Position numbers and translations under genes: made by a program. From NCBI GenBank assembly GCA_003576705.1, contig QOZS01000019.1, forward strand, positions 1 through 64,000: a stretch of 64,000 nt of DNA, given 5' to 3'. The notes below the pieces were generated by a model. It made no database searches. It was not told the DNA's origin and saw nothing but the letters and a program-made list of their open reading frames with translations. The DNA is from Desertibaculum subflavum. Its GTDB lineage: Bacteria > Pseudomonadota > Alphaproteobacteria > Ferrovibrionales > Ferrovibrionaceae. Position 1 is the stretch's first letter, and the number at the start of each line of letters is the position of its first letter. Positions 51,928 to 60,075 of the stretch are shown here, piece by piece.

Positions 51928-53007
51928 CTAGGAAGCGAGCATGGCCGGCTCGGCCCCGGCATGATGGATGGCGAGCCACCTGGCCGCCTGATCGACGATC
52001 TCCTCGATCACCTCGGCGGTGGACTGCTCGCGCGTGACCATGCCGACGCTCTGGCCCGCCATCAGCGAGCCGCTCTCGACATCGCCGTCGATCACGGCGC
52101 GGCGCAGCGCCCCGGCCCAGAAATGCTCGATCTCGAGCTGGGCCGCCTTTTGATCCAGCTCGCCGGCGCGGACCTTGGCGATCACCTCGACCTGGCGCTG
52201 CATGAACTTGCGCGTGCCGTCGTTCATCAGCGCGCGCACGGGAATGACCGGGAAGGCGGGGTCGACCTGCACCGATGGCTGCGCATCGCGCGCCGCCGCC
52301 CGCAGGAAGGCCTTCTTGAAGTTCGGATGCGCGATCGATTCCGTGGTGCAGACGAAGCGGGTGCCGAGCTGGGCGCCGGCCGCCCCCATCTGCAGATAGC
52401 TCGCCATCATCTCGCCGCGGCCGATGCCGCCGGCAACGAAGATCGGCACCTCGGCACCGAGATGCGGCAGGATCTCCTGCGCCAGCACGCCGAGCGAGAC
52501 CGGGCCGATATGGCCGCCCGCCTCCATGCCCTCGATCACCAGCGCGTCGGCGCCGGAGCGCACCAGCTTCTTGCCGAGCGAGAGCGCCGGGGTGAAGCAC
52601 ATCACCTTGGTGCCGCTCGCCTTGATCTTCTGGATCGCCGGCGTCGGCGGCACGCCGCCGGCCAGCACGATATGCCCGATCTTGGCCTGCAGGCAGACAT
52701 CGATCAGCGCCTCGAGATCCGGATGCATGGTGATCAGGTTGACGCCGAACGGCAGCTTGGTCAGCGCCTGCGTGCCCGCAATCTCCCTGGCCAGCAGGTC
52801 GGGCGTCATCGAGCCGCAGGCGATCACGCCGAAACCGCCGGCATTGGAGATCGCAGCGACCAGATGCCGTTCCGACACCCAGGTCATCGCGCCGCCCATG
52901 ATGGCATAGCGGGTGCCGAGGAAATCCCGGCCCCGCCGCCACAGGCGGTCGAGGATCGCCATGCCGCGGGCGCGGGCGGCGTCGGGTTGCGTCGAATCAG
53001 GCGGCAT
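51928..53007 (-). CDS. Nitronate monooxygenase-like FMN enzyme
   Basis: This 359-residue TIM-barrel flavoprotein has G-T-R-Y-A-I-M-G-G-A-M-T-W-V near residue 30. The FMN-binding motifs E-G-M-E-A-G-G-H-I-G and V-A-G-G-I-G-R-G-E-M follow, then M-G-A-A-G-A-Q-L-G-T-R-F-V. It belongs to the nitronate monooxygenase/enoyl-reductase-like family. It lies between lysC and ptsP, a pair often found close together in Alphaproteobacteria. The ATG at 53007 overlaps the lysC end by 11 bases, which suggests coupling; an internal ATG at 52962 is also possible. The true substrate is unknown. Confidence 0.87.
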   Translation of the reverse strand: MPPDSTQPDAARARGMAILDRLWRRGRDFLGTRYAIMGGAMTWVSERHLVAAISNAGGFGVIACGSMTPDLLAREIAGTQALTKLPFGVNLITMHPDLEALIDVCLQAKIGHIVLAGGVPPTPAIQKIKASGTKVMCFTPALSLGKKLVRSGADALVIEGMEAGGHIGPVSLGVLAQEILPHLGAEVPIFVAGGIGRGEMMASYLQMGAAGAQLGTRFVCTTESIAHPNFKKAFLRAAARDAQPSVQVDPAFPVIPVRALMNDGTRKFMQRQVEVIAKVRAGELDQKAAQLEIEHFWAGALRRAVIDGDVESGSLMAGQSVGMVTREQSTAEVIEEIVDQAARWLAIHHAGAEPAMLAS

Positions 53008-54232
53008 CGAGATCGAACGCGGTATGCAGCGCGCGCACCGCGAGCTCGGTGTATTCGGCGGCGATCAGCACGCTGATCTTGATCTCGGAGGTCGAGATCA
53101 CCTCGACATTGATGTTCTTGTCGGCCAGCGCCTTGAACATGGTGCGCGCCACGCCGGCATGGCTGCGCATGCCGACGCCGACCACCGAGACCTTGGTCAC
53201 GTTCTGGTCCGGCACGATGGCGGTGTGGCCGATTTCCTTCTTCAGACCCTCCAGCACCGGCATGGCGCGCGGCAGGTCGCCGCGCGGGATGGTGAAGGTC
53301 ATGTCGGTCGACTTGGCGTCGGTCGACACGTTCTGCACGATCATGTCGACATTGATGCCGGCATCGGCGAGCGCGCCGAAGATGCTGGCGGCGACGCCGG
53401 GCCGGTCGGCCACCTGGCGCAAGGTCACCTTCGCCTCGTCCGGCGCGTAGGTGACCCCGCTCACGATATGCTTTTCCACGATCTCTTCCTCGTCGACAAC
53501 CAGGGTGCCGGGCAGCTCGGAGCCGAGCGCCCGGTCGAAACTCGACAACACCTGAACGCGCACGCGATGGTTCATCGCGAGCTCGACCGACCGCGTCTGC
53601 AGCACCTTGGCCCCGAGCGAGGCGAGCTCCAGCATCTCCTCGTAGGTGATCCTATCAAGCTTGCGCGCGGTTTTCACGATTCGGGGGTCGGCCGTGTAGA
53701 CCCCGTCCACATCGGTGTAGATATCGCAGCGATCCGCGCCGAGCGCGGCCGCGAGCGCCACCGCCGAAGTGTCGGAGCCGCCGCGGCCGAGCGTGGCGAC
53801 CCGACTGCCGGGGCCGAGCCCCTGGAAGCCGGCCACCACGGGAACCACCCCGGTCGCCATTTCGCCGAGCAGGCTCTGGCCGTCGATCCGCTCGATCCGC
53901 GCCTTGCCGAAGGCCTCGTTGGTCAGGATCGGCACCTGCCAGCCGCAATAGGAGCGCGACGGCACGCCGATCGCCTGCAGCGCCATCGCCGCGAGCCCGA
54001 TGGTCACCTGCTCGCCGGTCGCCACCACCACGTCGTATTCGCGCTGGTCGTGCATCGGATCGATGCGGCGGCAGAAATCGACTAGTCGGTTGGTCTCGCC
54101 CGCCATGGCCGACACCACCACGCAGCACTCATGGCCCTGCTCGACCTCGCGCTTGACCTTGGCGGCGACGTTCTTGATGCGGTCGGGATCGGCAACCGAC
54201 GTACCGCCGAATTTGAGCACGAGGCGGGCCAT
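52997..54232 (-). CDS. lysC: Aspartate kinase
   Basis: This 411-residue monofunctional aspartokinase has the N-terminal K-F-G-G-T-S-V motif. G-R-G-G-S-D-T-S-A-V-A follows near residue 170, then C-D-I-Y-T-D-V-D-G-V-Y-T-A-D-P-R. The C-terminal half holds two ACT domains for feedback control by lysine and threonine. It phosphorylates aspartate at the start of the lysine, methionine, threonine and diaminopimelate pathway, fitting with dapC elsewhere in the window. The ATG is preceded by CAGGTCCCTGTCA, which contains no strong ribosome site. It is divergent from ubiG with 160 bases between. Confidence 0.97.
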   Translation of the reverse strand: MARLVLKFGGTSVADPDRIKNVAAKVKREVEQGHECCVVVSAMAGETNRLVDFCRRIDPMHDQREYDVVVATGEQVTIGLAAMALQAIGVPSRSYCGWQVPILTNEAFGKARIERIDGQSLLGEMATGVVPVVAGFQGLGPGSRVATLGRGGSDTSAVALAAALGADRCDIYTDVDGVYTADPRIVKTARKLDRITYEEMLELASLGAKVLQTRSVELAMNHRVRVQVLSSFDRALGSELPGTLVVDEEEIVEKHIVSGVTYAPDEAKVTLRQVADRPGVAASIFGALADAGINVDMIVQNVSTDAKSTDMTFTIPRGDLPRAMPVLEGLKKEIGHTAIVPDQNVTKVSVVGVGMRSHAGVARTMFKALADKNINVEVISTSEIKISVLIAAEYTELAVRALHTAFDLDAA

Positions 54233-54392
54233 TGACAGGGACCTGCGGAAGACCGGGGCTTGCGGGATTGCCGCGGGGGAAGGCGGCGCGCCACCTCATA
54301 AGGGGTCGGGCCGGGCGGCGCAAGGATTTGGGCCGGTTTCGGGCGGATTTCCGCCTTTCCGCCGGACGATGGGCCGCCTATACCTCGGGCCC

Positions 54393-55142
54393 ATGAGCGC
54401 CGCTGCCGCCCCCTCCGTCGATCCGGCCGAGGTCGAGCGTTTCGCCCGCATGGCCGAGGCATGGTGGGACCCGCTTGGGCAGTTCCGCCCGCTGCATGTG
54501 CTCAACCCGGTGCGTCTCGGCTACATCCGCGAACAGGCCATCGCCAGATTCGGCCTCGACCCGAAGGCCCGCCGGGTGCTGGACGGCCTTTCGCTGCTGG
54601 ATATCGGTTGTGGCGGCGGCTTGGTGGCGGAGCCGCTGGCCCGCCTCGGCGCCGAGGTGACCGGCATCGACGCGGCCGAGCGCAACATCGCGATCGCCCG
54701 CGCCCATGCCGCGGAATCCGGCGTCGCGGTGCAGTACCGCGCCGCCAGCGCCGAGGCACTGGCGGCGGAGGGCCGGCAGTTCGATATCGTGCTGGCGCTG
54801 GAGATCGTCGAGCATGTGGCCGATCTCGGCGCTTTCATGGATGCCGCCTGCGCCCTGGTAAAGCCGGGCGGACTGATCGTGCTCGCCACCCTGAACCGGA
54901 CGCCCAAGGCCTTCGCGCTCGCCATCGTCGGCGCCGAATGGGTGCTCCGCTGGCTGCCGCGCGGCACGCATGACTGGCGCAAATTCGTGCGGCCGAGCGA
55001 GCTCGCCCGCGAGCTCCGCCGCAGCGGCATGGCGCTGAGCGAGGTCCGCGGCGTGACCTACAGCCCGCTCGCCGACCGCTGGTCGCTTTCCGGCGACACC
55101 GCCGTCAACTACATGCTGGCGGCCACGAAGCCGGCCGGTTGA
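54393..55142 (+). CDS. ubiG: Ubiquinone biosynthesis O-methyltransferase UbiG
   Basis: This 249-residue SAM methyltransferase has motif I as L-L-D-I-G-C-G-G-G-L near residue 68. G-I-D-A-A-E-R-N-I follows, then the UbiG-specific R-W-L-P-R-G-T-H-D-W-R-K-F segment and an end with D-T-A-V-N-Y-M-L. UbiG carries out both O-methylation steps of ubiquinone synthesis. Length and motifs match the family. The ATG at 54393 is the only one that gives the standard N terminus; the open frame before it lies over the lysC region on the other strand. The lysC-ubiG divergent arrangement is common in Alphaproteobacteria. Confidence 0.97.
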   Translation: MSAAAAPSVDPAEVERFARMAEAWWDPLGQFRPLHVLNPVRLGYIREQAIARFGLDPKARRVLDGLSLLDIGCGGGLVAEPLARLGAEVTGIDAAERNIAIARAHAAESGVAVQYRAASAEALAAEGRQFDIVLALEIVEHVADLGAFMDAACALVKPGGLIVLATLNRTPKAFALAIVGAEWVLRWLPRGTHDWRKFVRPSELARELRRSGMALSEVRGVTYSPLADRWSLSGDTAVNYMLAATKPAG

Positions 55143-55201
55143 CGGCCGATCAGTGCGCGGCCTGTCGGTTGACGCGTCCGGGGCCCCCTGCTACGCAGTC
55201 G

Positions 55202-55223
55202 CCGCCTCGTGACCCCGAGGCGG
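55202..55223 (+). terminator. GC hairpin after ubiG, before tRNA-Val
   Basis: CCGCCTCG and CGAGGCGG form an eight-pair stem with a six-base loop, 60 bases after the ubiG stop and 16 bases before the tRNA. No T-run follows, so it is at best a weak terminator or a processing signal. Confidence 0.35.
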
Positions 55224-55239
55224 GCCTAAGGCCGGAGAT

Positions 55240-55314
55240 GGGCGCGTAGCTCAGCGGTAGAGCACCACGTTGACATCGTGGGGGTCACAAGTTCGATCCT
55301 TGTCGCGCCCACCA
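55240..55314 (+). tRNA. tRNA-Val (anticodon GAC)
   Basis: This 75-base tRNA has acceptor arms GGGCGCG and CGCGCCC and the D-loop sequence AGCGGTA. The anticodon stem CCACG/CGTGG surrounds the loop TTGACAT (anticodon GAC, reads GTC and GTT valine codons). The T-loop is TTCGATC, and CCA is encoded at the end. All arms pair. No repeat of its 3' end was seen downstream, so I find no sign of an integrated element here. Confidence 0.97.
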
Positions 55315-55495
55315 TCTCCCTCCGAATACCAGGCTATCGGTTTGCGCTCCCCGCAAGCGGCCATCGTCGCGTGGGAACGAAGCCGCGCACCGCACGTTGC
55401 ACAAGGCGGACAGGGACAGCCAAGGTCGCCTTCCTTCGCCGCCGGCACGCGCCGACCGGCGCTGCGGAGGAGCGGCCCATTGCGGAGGATCGACG

Positions 55496-55960
55496 ATGAC
55501 ATCCGGAACCGGTCGCATTTCGCTCGCCGCGGCGGGCAGCTTGGCGCTCGGCCTGACTCTGGCCGCGTGCGGGCACGATTCCTCACCGCGACAGATCCAG
55601 GCCAGCAATCCGACCGTCACCTACAAGTACAGCAACGACCGTGACCTGGTCGAAGCCAATCAGCGCGCAACGTCGTTCTGCAGCCAGTATCAGTCGACGC
55701 CGCGCACGCTCAGTCTGACCACCGACCGGGACGGCGATCGCATTGCCGTGTTCGAATGCGTGAACGGCGCCACGACCGGGGCGCTGACACCGTCGCCCGC
55801 CTCCAACCTCACCTACACCTACCGCACCGATCAGGAACTGCTGGAAGCCTCGCGAACCGCGCAGACCTATTGCGCCAATCGCGGCGCCTCGCAGGTGGTC
55901 TCCAACGTCATCACCAATGCGAACGGCACGCGGACGGTGACGTTTCAATGCGCCGGTTAG
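55496..55960 (+). CDS. Lipoprotein with two related domains, unknown function
   Basis: This 154-residue protein has a lipobox (L-T-L-A-A-C, cysteine near residue 25). Two roughly 50-residue repeats follow: T-Y-K-Y-S-N-D-R-D-L-V-E-A with F-C-S-Q-Y, and T-Y-T-Y-R-T-D-Q-E-L-L-E-A with Y-C-A-N-R. Each repeat ends in V-F-E-C or T-F-Q-C. Each contains two cysteines, likely a disulfide, and both start with the same Y-x-Y-x-x-D pattern, so an internal duplication is clear. I know no named domain. The ATG at 55496 follows GGAGGATCGACG. The protein should be anchored in the outer or inner membrane. Confidence 0.82.
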   Translation: MTSGTGRISLAAAGSLALGLTLAACGHDSSPRQIQASNPTVTYKYSNDRDLVEANQRATSFCSQYQSTPRTLSLTTDRDGDRIAVFECVNGATTGALTPSPASNLTYTYRTDQELLEASRTAQTYCANRGASQVVSNVITNANGTRTVTFQCAG

Positions 55961-55990
55961 CCCGGCTGCGGGCAAGACACTGGGGCCTGT

Positions 55991-58825
55991 TCAAGCTCTG
56001 CTCCAGCGGCCAACCGCGGACACCTTGGCCTTTGTAACTCCGGAGATTGCTGCGAGCAGATCCTCCTTCGAATATGGTTTGCGCACCAGCACGATACCTT
56101 TGTCCAAAACGTTGTCATGGGCGATGACATTTTCGTTGTAGCCCGAGGTATAGATGATCGCGACATGCGGCTGGTGCGCGCGCACGACCTCGGCAAGGTC
56201 GCGGCCCGACATCCCTTTCGGCAACACGACGTCGGTGAACAGCACGTCGACATGGCCCGCCTGCCGCAGCGCTGCCAACGCCGAAGGTCCGTCGGCCGCC
56301 TCGATCACGGTGTAGCCGAGGCCGCGCAGCGTGACTGCCGCGGTTCGGAGCACTTCCGGCTCGTCCTCGACGACGAGCACAGTGATGTTGCGCGGCCCGA
56401 TCAGACGCGGCCTTAGCGTCACTTCCTCGTGCGCCGCCTCTGTCGTTGCGGGCAGCAGCAGGCGCACGGTCGTACCATGCCCCGGTTCGCTGACGATCTC
56501 CAGCGCACCGCCAGATTGCCTGACGAAGCCATGCACCATGCTGAGGCCGAGGCCGGTGCCTTTGCCCACTTCCTTGGTGGTGAAGAACGGCTCGACAGCA
56601 CGGGCGAGAACCTCGGGCGTCATGCCGGTCCCGGAATCGATGACCTCTATGGCCACGTAATGCCCCGGCGGGATATCGAGATTCTGTGCGCGCGCCTCAT
56701 CGACCACTGCGTTTTCCGCGCGAAGGCGCAGGCTGCCGCCGGTCGGCATCGCATCGCGGGCATTGATCACGAGATTCAGGATGGCATTGTCGAGCTGGGT
56801 GTTGTCCGCCAGCACTGTCGAAACGTCGGCAGCAATCTCGATCTGCACGGAATACTGCGCGCCGATGCTCGCCCGCACCAGCTTCTCCATCGACCGCAGC
56901 TCCTCCTCGGGATTGAGGGCTCGCGGACGCAGCGGCTGCTTGCGCGAGAAGGCGAGCAGCTGGTGCGTGAGGTCGGCGCCGCGTCGCACCGCGCGCATCA
57001 GCGCATCAATTGTCCGCGTGGCGTTCGGATCGCCACGCACGGGGTCCCGCAGGAAGTCGAGGTTGCCGAGGAGCACCTGGAGAATATTGTTGAATTCGTG
57101 GGCGATACCTCCCGTCAGCTGTCCGACCGCCTGCAGCCGCTGCGATTGGCGGAAATGCTCCTCCAGTCGTTTTTGCTCCGTAATGTCAGCAACGATCGAG
57201 ATCATGCCGGCATTCGAGCCGTCGGGATCAAAACGTGGCGCCGTCCAAATCGACACGTCGATCGTTGTCCCGTCCTTGCGGATCCGCCGCGTCTCAAAAG
57301 CCTGCAGGGGACGGGAGTCGGTCGTAGCCACCATTAGAAAGTCGATTTCTCCCTTGCGATCTGCGGGAATGGTGGATAGCTCCCGGCCCAATAGCTCTTC
57401 CGCCCGCCATCCGAATATCCGCTCGGCCGCCGGATTCCACGAGCGCACTAGTCGGTCGCGATCTATCTCGACGACAGCAAGCGGCACCGCCTCGATCAGC
57501 GCCTGAAGGCGGCGGGTCGCGGCTTCCGCCGCCGCCCTCGCCTCGAGTATCTGCGTTTCACGCTGCAACCGGACGGTGCTGTCGCGAATGGCGGCGGCGA
57601 TCAGTTCGCCTTCGTCGGTGCCTACGGGCGCCAGGCTGACTTCGACCGGAAACTCGTCACCGTTCTTGCGGCGGCCATACAGCGCGCCACTTGTCTGCAT
57701 CGGCCGGCTCAGCGGCGCGCGCTGATAGATGGCGCGATGGCCGACATGTGCCGCCCGCAATCCCTCCGGCAACAGCATCTCGACCGGGCGGCCGACCATC
57801 TCCTCCCGCGCGTAGCCGAACAAGTCCTCGGTCCGCGCGTTGACGAACCGGATTCGCCCTTCGGCATCGGCGACGACGCTGGCGTCCGGCGCCGATTCCA
57901 GCAGGTTGCGCCATCGCAATTCGTCCTTGGCTTGCTGGTCCGCGAGGCGGCCGGCGAGCTCCAGCCGCTGGCGCTGCGCGTCCACACGATCTACGGCCGC
58001 CACACTCCATAGAATCGTGCCGGCGAATATCGCGATGACAGCGACAATGAGGAGCAGATCGGCGGCAGCCGTGCTCAGGCCCAGATGTTCGAACGCATAC
58101 AGCTCTGCGTAGCCGAGCAGCACTGGCGCCAGCATGGCAACCGGCAGCAAGCGGCGTGCCGTGGCGCCCGCGGCGCGGCGCGCGGTGACGAGCCGCATGA
58201 TGCCGCGATCCGTCCGGGCCAGGAACAGCCCGACACCCAGCAGCACAAATCCGACGGCGGTATGCAGGGCCATCGAGGAATAGCCGGGAACGGTGTACAG
58301 GCCCGGTGCCCCATAGAAATAGCCGATGATCGCGAGGTAACCCGAGGCCGCTACCAGGCCGATGCTGGTATCGGCAAGTATCACGAGCGCCGGCCGGGCC
58401 GCCCGCAGCAGGAACAAGGAAACCGCAACCAGCACGAACAGCAGCGCAGTCGCCGGCGCCGGACGCCCCGGATGCATCGGGATTGGCGTGGACGGATCGC
58501 TGAACAGCCACTGATCCAACCCAAGGTCCAGCCCAAGCGCGTAGGCCAGAACCGTCAGCAGTCCGACCATCCCCATCGCCATCGCCGCGAGGGTGCCGGC
58601 CAAGCGCTGTCTTGCGGATCGATCCACTTCGCCCAGCAGCCAGAGTGCCGAGCCGGCGAGCACGAAGCTGAGCGCCGTGTTGGCCTTCATCGTCACCCAT
58701 TGCGGGTTCAGGCTCTGCAAGATGGGAACGTTGAACGCCCAGGCGCCCAGAACCAGGATGCCCAGACCTGCCACCGCAGCCCCGATCAGCGGCGCTGCTC
58801 GGCGGTTGGCTACTTCGGCGCGCAA
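55991..58825 (-). CDS. Membrane-bound hybrid histidine kinase
   Basis: This 944-residue sensor has seven to eight hydrophobic helices (1 to about 285), with A-N-T-A-L-S-F-V-L-A-G near 50. PAS domains follow at about 305-420 and 440-560. HisKA has its histidine near 576 (G-G-I-A-H-E-F-N-N-I-L-Q), and the HATPase (about 680-800) has K-G-T-G-L-G-L-S-M-V. A C-terminal receiver (about 825-935) has its aspartate in L-F-T-D-V-V-L-P. The start is TTG with GGAG six bases upstream. No dedicated response regulator is adjacent, so phosphate probably passes to another protein. It is divergent from the CAP-domain gene across an AT-rich patch (58850-58920) likely to hold promoters. Confidence 0.93.
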   Translation of the reverse strand: MRAEVANRRAAPLIGAAVAGLGILVLGAWAFNVPILQSLNPQWVTMKANTALSFVLAGSALWLLGEVDRSARQRLAGTLAAMAMGMVGLLTVLAYALGLDLGLDQWLFSDPSTPIPMHPGRPAPATALLFVLVAVSLFLLRAARPALVILADTSIGLVAASGYLAIIGYFYGAPGLYTVPGYSSMALHTAVGFVLLGVGLFLARTDRGIMRLVTARRAAGATARRLLPVAMLAPVLLGYAELYAFEHLGLSTAAADLLLIVAVIAIFAGTILWSVAAVDRVDAQRQRLELAGRLADQQAKDELRWRNLLESAPDASVVADAEGRIRFVNARTEDLFGYAREEMVGRPVEMLLPEGLRAAHVGHRAIYQRAPLSRPMQTSGALYGRRKNGDEFPVEVSLAPVGTDEGELIAAAIRDSTVRLQRETQILEARAAAEAATRRLQALIEAVPLAVVEIDRDRLVRSWNPAAERIFGWRAEELLGRELSTIPADRKGEIDFLMVATTDSRPLQAFETRRIRKDGTTIDVSIWTAPRFDPDGSNAGMISIVADITEQKRLEEHFRQSQRLQAVGQLTGGIAHEFNNILQVLLGNLDFLRDPVRGDPNATRTIDALMRAVRRGADLTHQLLAFSRKQPLRPRALNPEEELRSMEKLVRASIGAQYSVQIEIAADVSTVLADNTQLDNAILNLVINARDAMPTGGSLRLRAENAVVDEARAQNLDIPPGHYVAIEVIDSGTGMTPEVLARAVEPFFTTKEVGKGTGLGLSMVHGFVRQSGGALEIVSEPGHGTTVRLLLPATTEAAHEEVTLRPRLIGPRNITVLVVEDEPEVLRTAAVTLRGLGYTVIEAADGPSALAALRQAGHVDVLFTDVVLPKGMSGRDLAEVVRAHQPHVAIIYTSGYNENVIAHDNVLDKGIVLVRKPYSKEDLLAAISGVTKAKVSAVGRWSRA

Positions 58826-59103
58826 CGATCACTCCACTGCAGCGACGATTGATTGAACGATAATTATCCACATACCAAGCCGTACAATTTGCATACATGC
58901 AACCAACAAATATGCGAATGCTTGGCAATCTCACGCATTCTCCGCGGGCCATGTGGTCGCGGGTCAGTAGGCCCGCCATTTCTTTTCCGGTGAGCGGGCG
59001 CCCGGATCGCCGACCCTCCCGTTGCGGGCGCCAGGATCGCCTGACATGGTGCCGTGGCGGCACCGCCAACGGTCCCGCGCGTAACCCCACCGAGGAAACG
59101 TCC

Positions 59104-60066
59104 CTGCGCCAGAGGTGGCATGCGTTTGTCCAGGGTCTCGTTTTCCTGACCCTGTGCGCCACGGCGATGCCGGCGGCGATGTCGGCGGCCGCCAGCACCG
59201 CTGATCTGGAGAGCCTGCGGCGCCACGCGCTCGATCTGGTCAACCGGGCGCGCCACGACGAAGGCCTCGGCCCTCTCATGCTCCGGCCGGCGGCAAATGC
59301 GGCCGCACAGGCTCATGCCGACGACATGCTGGCGCGCGGCTACTATTCCCATACCGCGCCTTCCGGCGCGACCGTGATCGATCGCTACCAACAGGCCGGC
59401 GGCAGCACCTCGCATCTCGCGGCAGAGAACATCGCCCGCTGCGCGACCTGCCAGCCGCCCTCGATCGGTGCCTCGGTCGAGGCGCTGCATGAGGGCTGGA
59501 TGCAGAGCCCGTTGCACCGCGACAACATCCTGCGGCGCGGCGTCACCGCCTTCGGCTTCGGCATCGCCGCCAGCGCCGAGCGCGGGCTCTACGCCGTGCA
59601 GGTCTTCGCGGGTCCCGGCCAGCCGCACGACCTGCAGCCGGGCGAGGCGGCGACGCCGCTGGATCCGGAAACGCAATGGCGCACCGCGCTCGCACAGGTC
59701 AATCGCCTGCGCCGCGAAGCCGGGCGCCCGCCGCTCGAATCCAGCCAGACGCTTGTCGTTGCGGCGCAGGCCCTGCTGCCCTCGGAATCCGAGGCGTTCA
59801 GCCTCACCGGACGGGACCTCTATGCCGCGCTTCCTGAAGGCGAGCGGCGCAGCTGGCGCTCGCTCGCCGTTCTGGGTGCCGCCTGCGGCGGCTGCGGCGA
59901 GGCACCGGCCGCGGCCGACATCCGCGACTTCGCGCAGCGCTGGCGCAACGACGAGGGATACCGGGTCACCCTGCTCGCCGCCGGGGCGACACATTTCGGC
60001 TTCGCCATGGCGGCAAATGGCGAGGGCCGCAAGCTCGGCGTCGCCGTGATCGGCACGAGGCGCTGA
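59104..60066 (+). CDS. Exported CAP/SCP-domain protein
   Basis: The body has a CAP (SCP-like) domain: V-N-R-A-R-H-D-E-G-L-G-P-L, A-H-A-D-D-M-L-A-R-G-Y-Y-S-H-T and A-E-N-I, then W-M-Q-S-P-L-H-R-D-N-I-L. This gives the two histidines and acidic residues of the family. A C-terminal half of about 120 residues with C-G-G-C-G is unassigned. A good signal peptide (R-Q-R-W-H-A-F, hydrophobic run, A-M-S-A-A-A-S) starts right after a CTG at 59104, with GAGGAAA eight bases before it. I propose this CTG as the start. The frame is open to an ATG at 58897, giving 389 residues, but that extension has no ribosome site and would bury the signal peptide. Confidence 0.75.
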   Translation: MRQRWHAFVQGLVFLTLCATAMPAAMSAAASTADLESLRRHALDLVNRARHDEGLGPLMLRPAANAAAQAHADDMLARGYYSHTAPSGATVIDRYQQAGGSTSHLAAENIARCATCQPPSIGASVEALHEGWMQSPLHRDNILRRGVTAFGFGIAASAERGLYAVQVFAGPGQPHDLQPGEAATPLDPETQWRTALAQVNRLRREAGRPPLESSQTLVVAAQALLPSESEAFSLTGRDLYAALPEGERRSWRSLAVLGAACGGCGEAPAAADIRDFAQRWRNDEGYRVTLLAAGATHFGFAMAANGEGRKLGVAVIGTRR

Positions 60067-60075
60067 GCGGCGGCG

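Noticed and set aside
48882..52037. A 1051-codon open frame on the plus strand opposite ptsP
   Set aside because: Its translation is low-complexity (R, H, G, A, D, L) with no domain, and lies antisense to a clear ptsP and neighbours. It is a product of high GC third positions.
55240..55495. Possible integration of a mobile element at tRNA-Val
   Set aside because: No integrase gene, no repeat of the tRNA 3' end and no change in base composition downstream.
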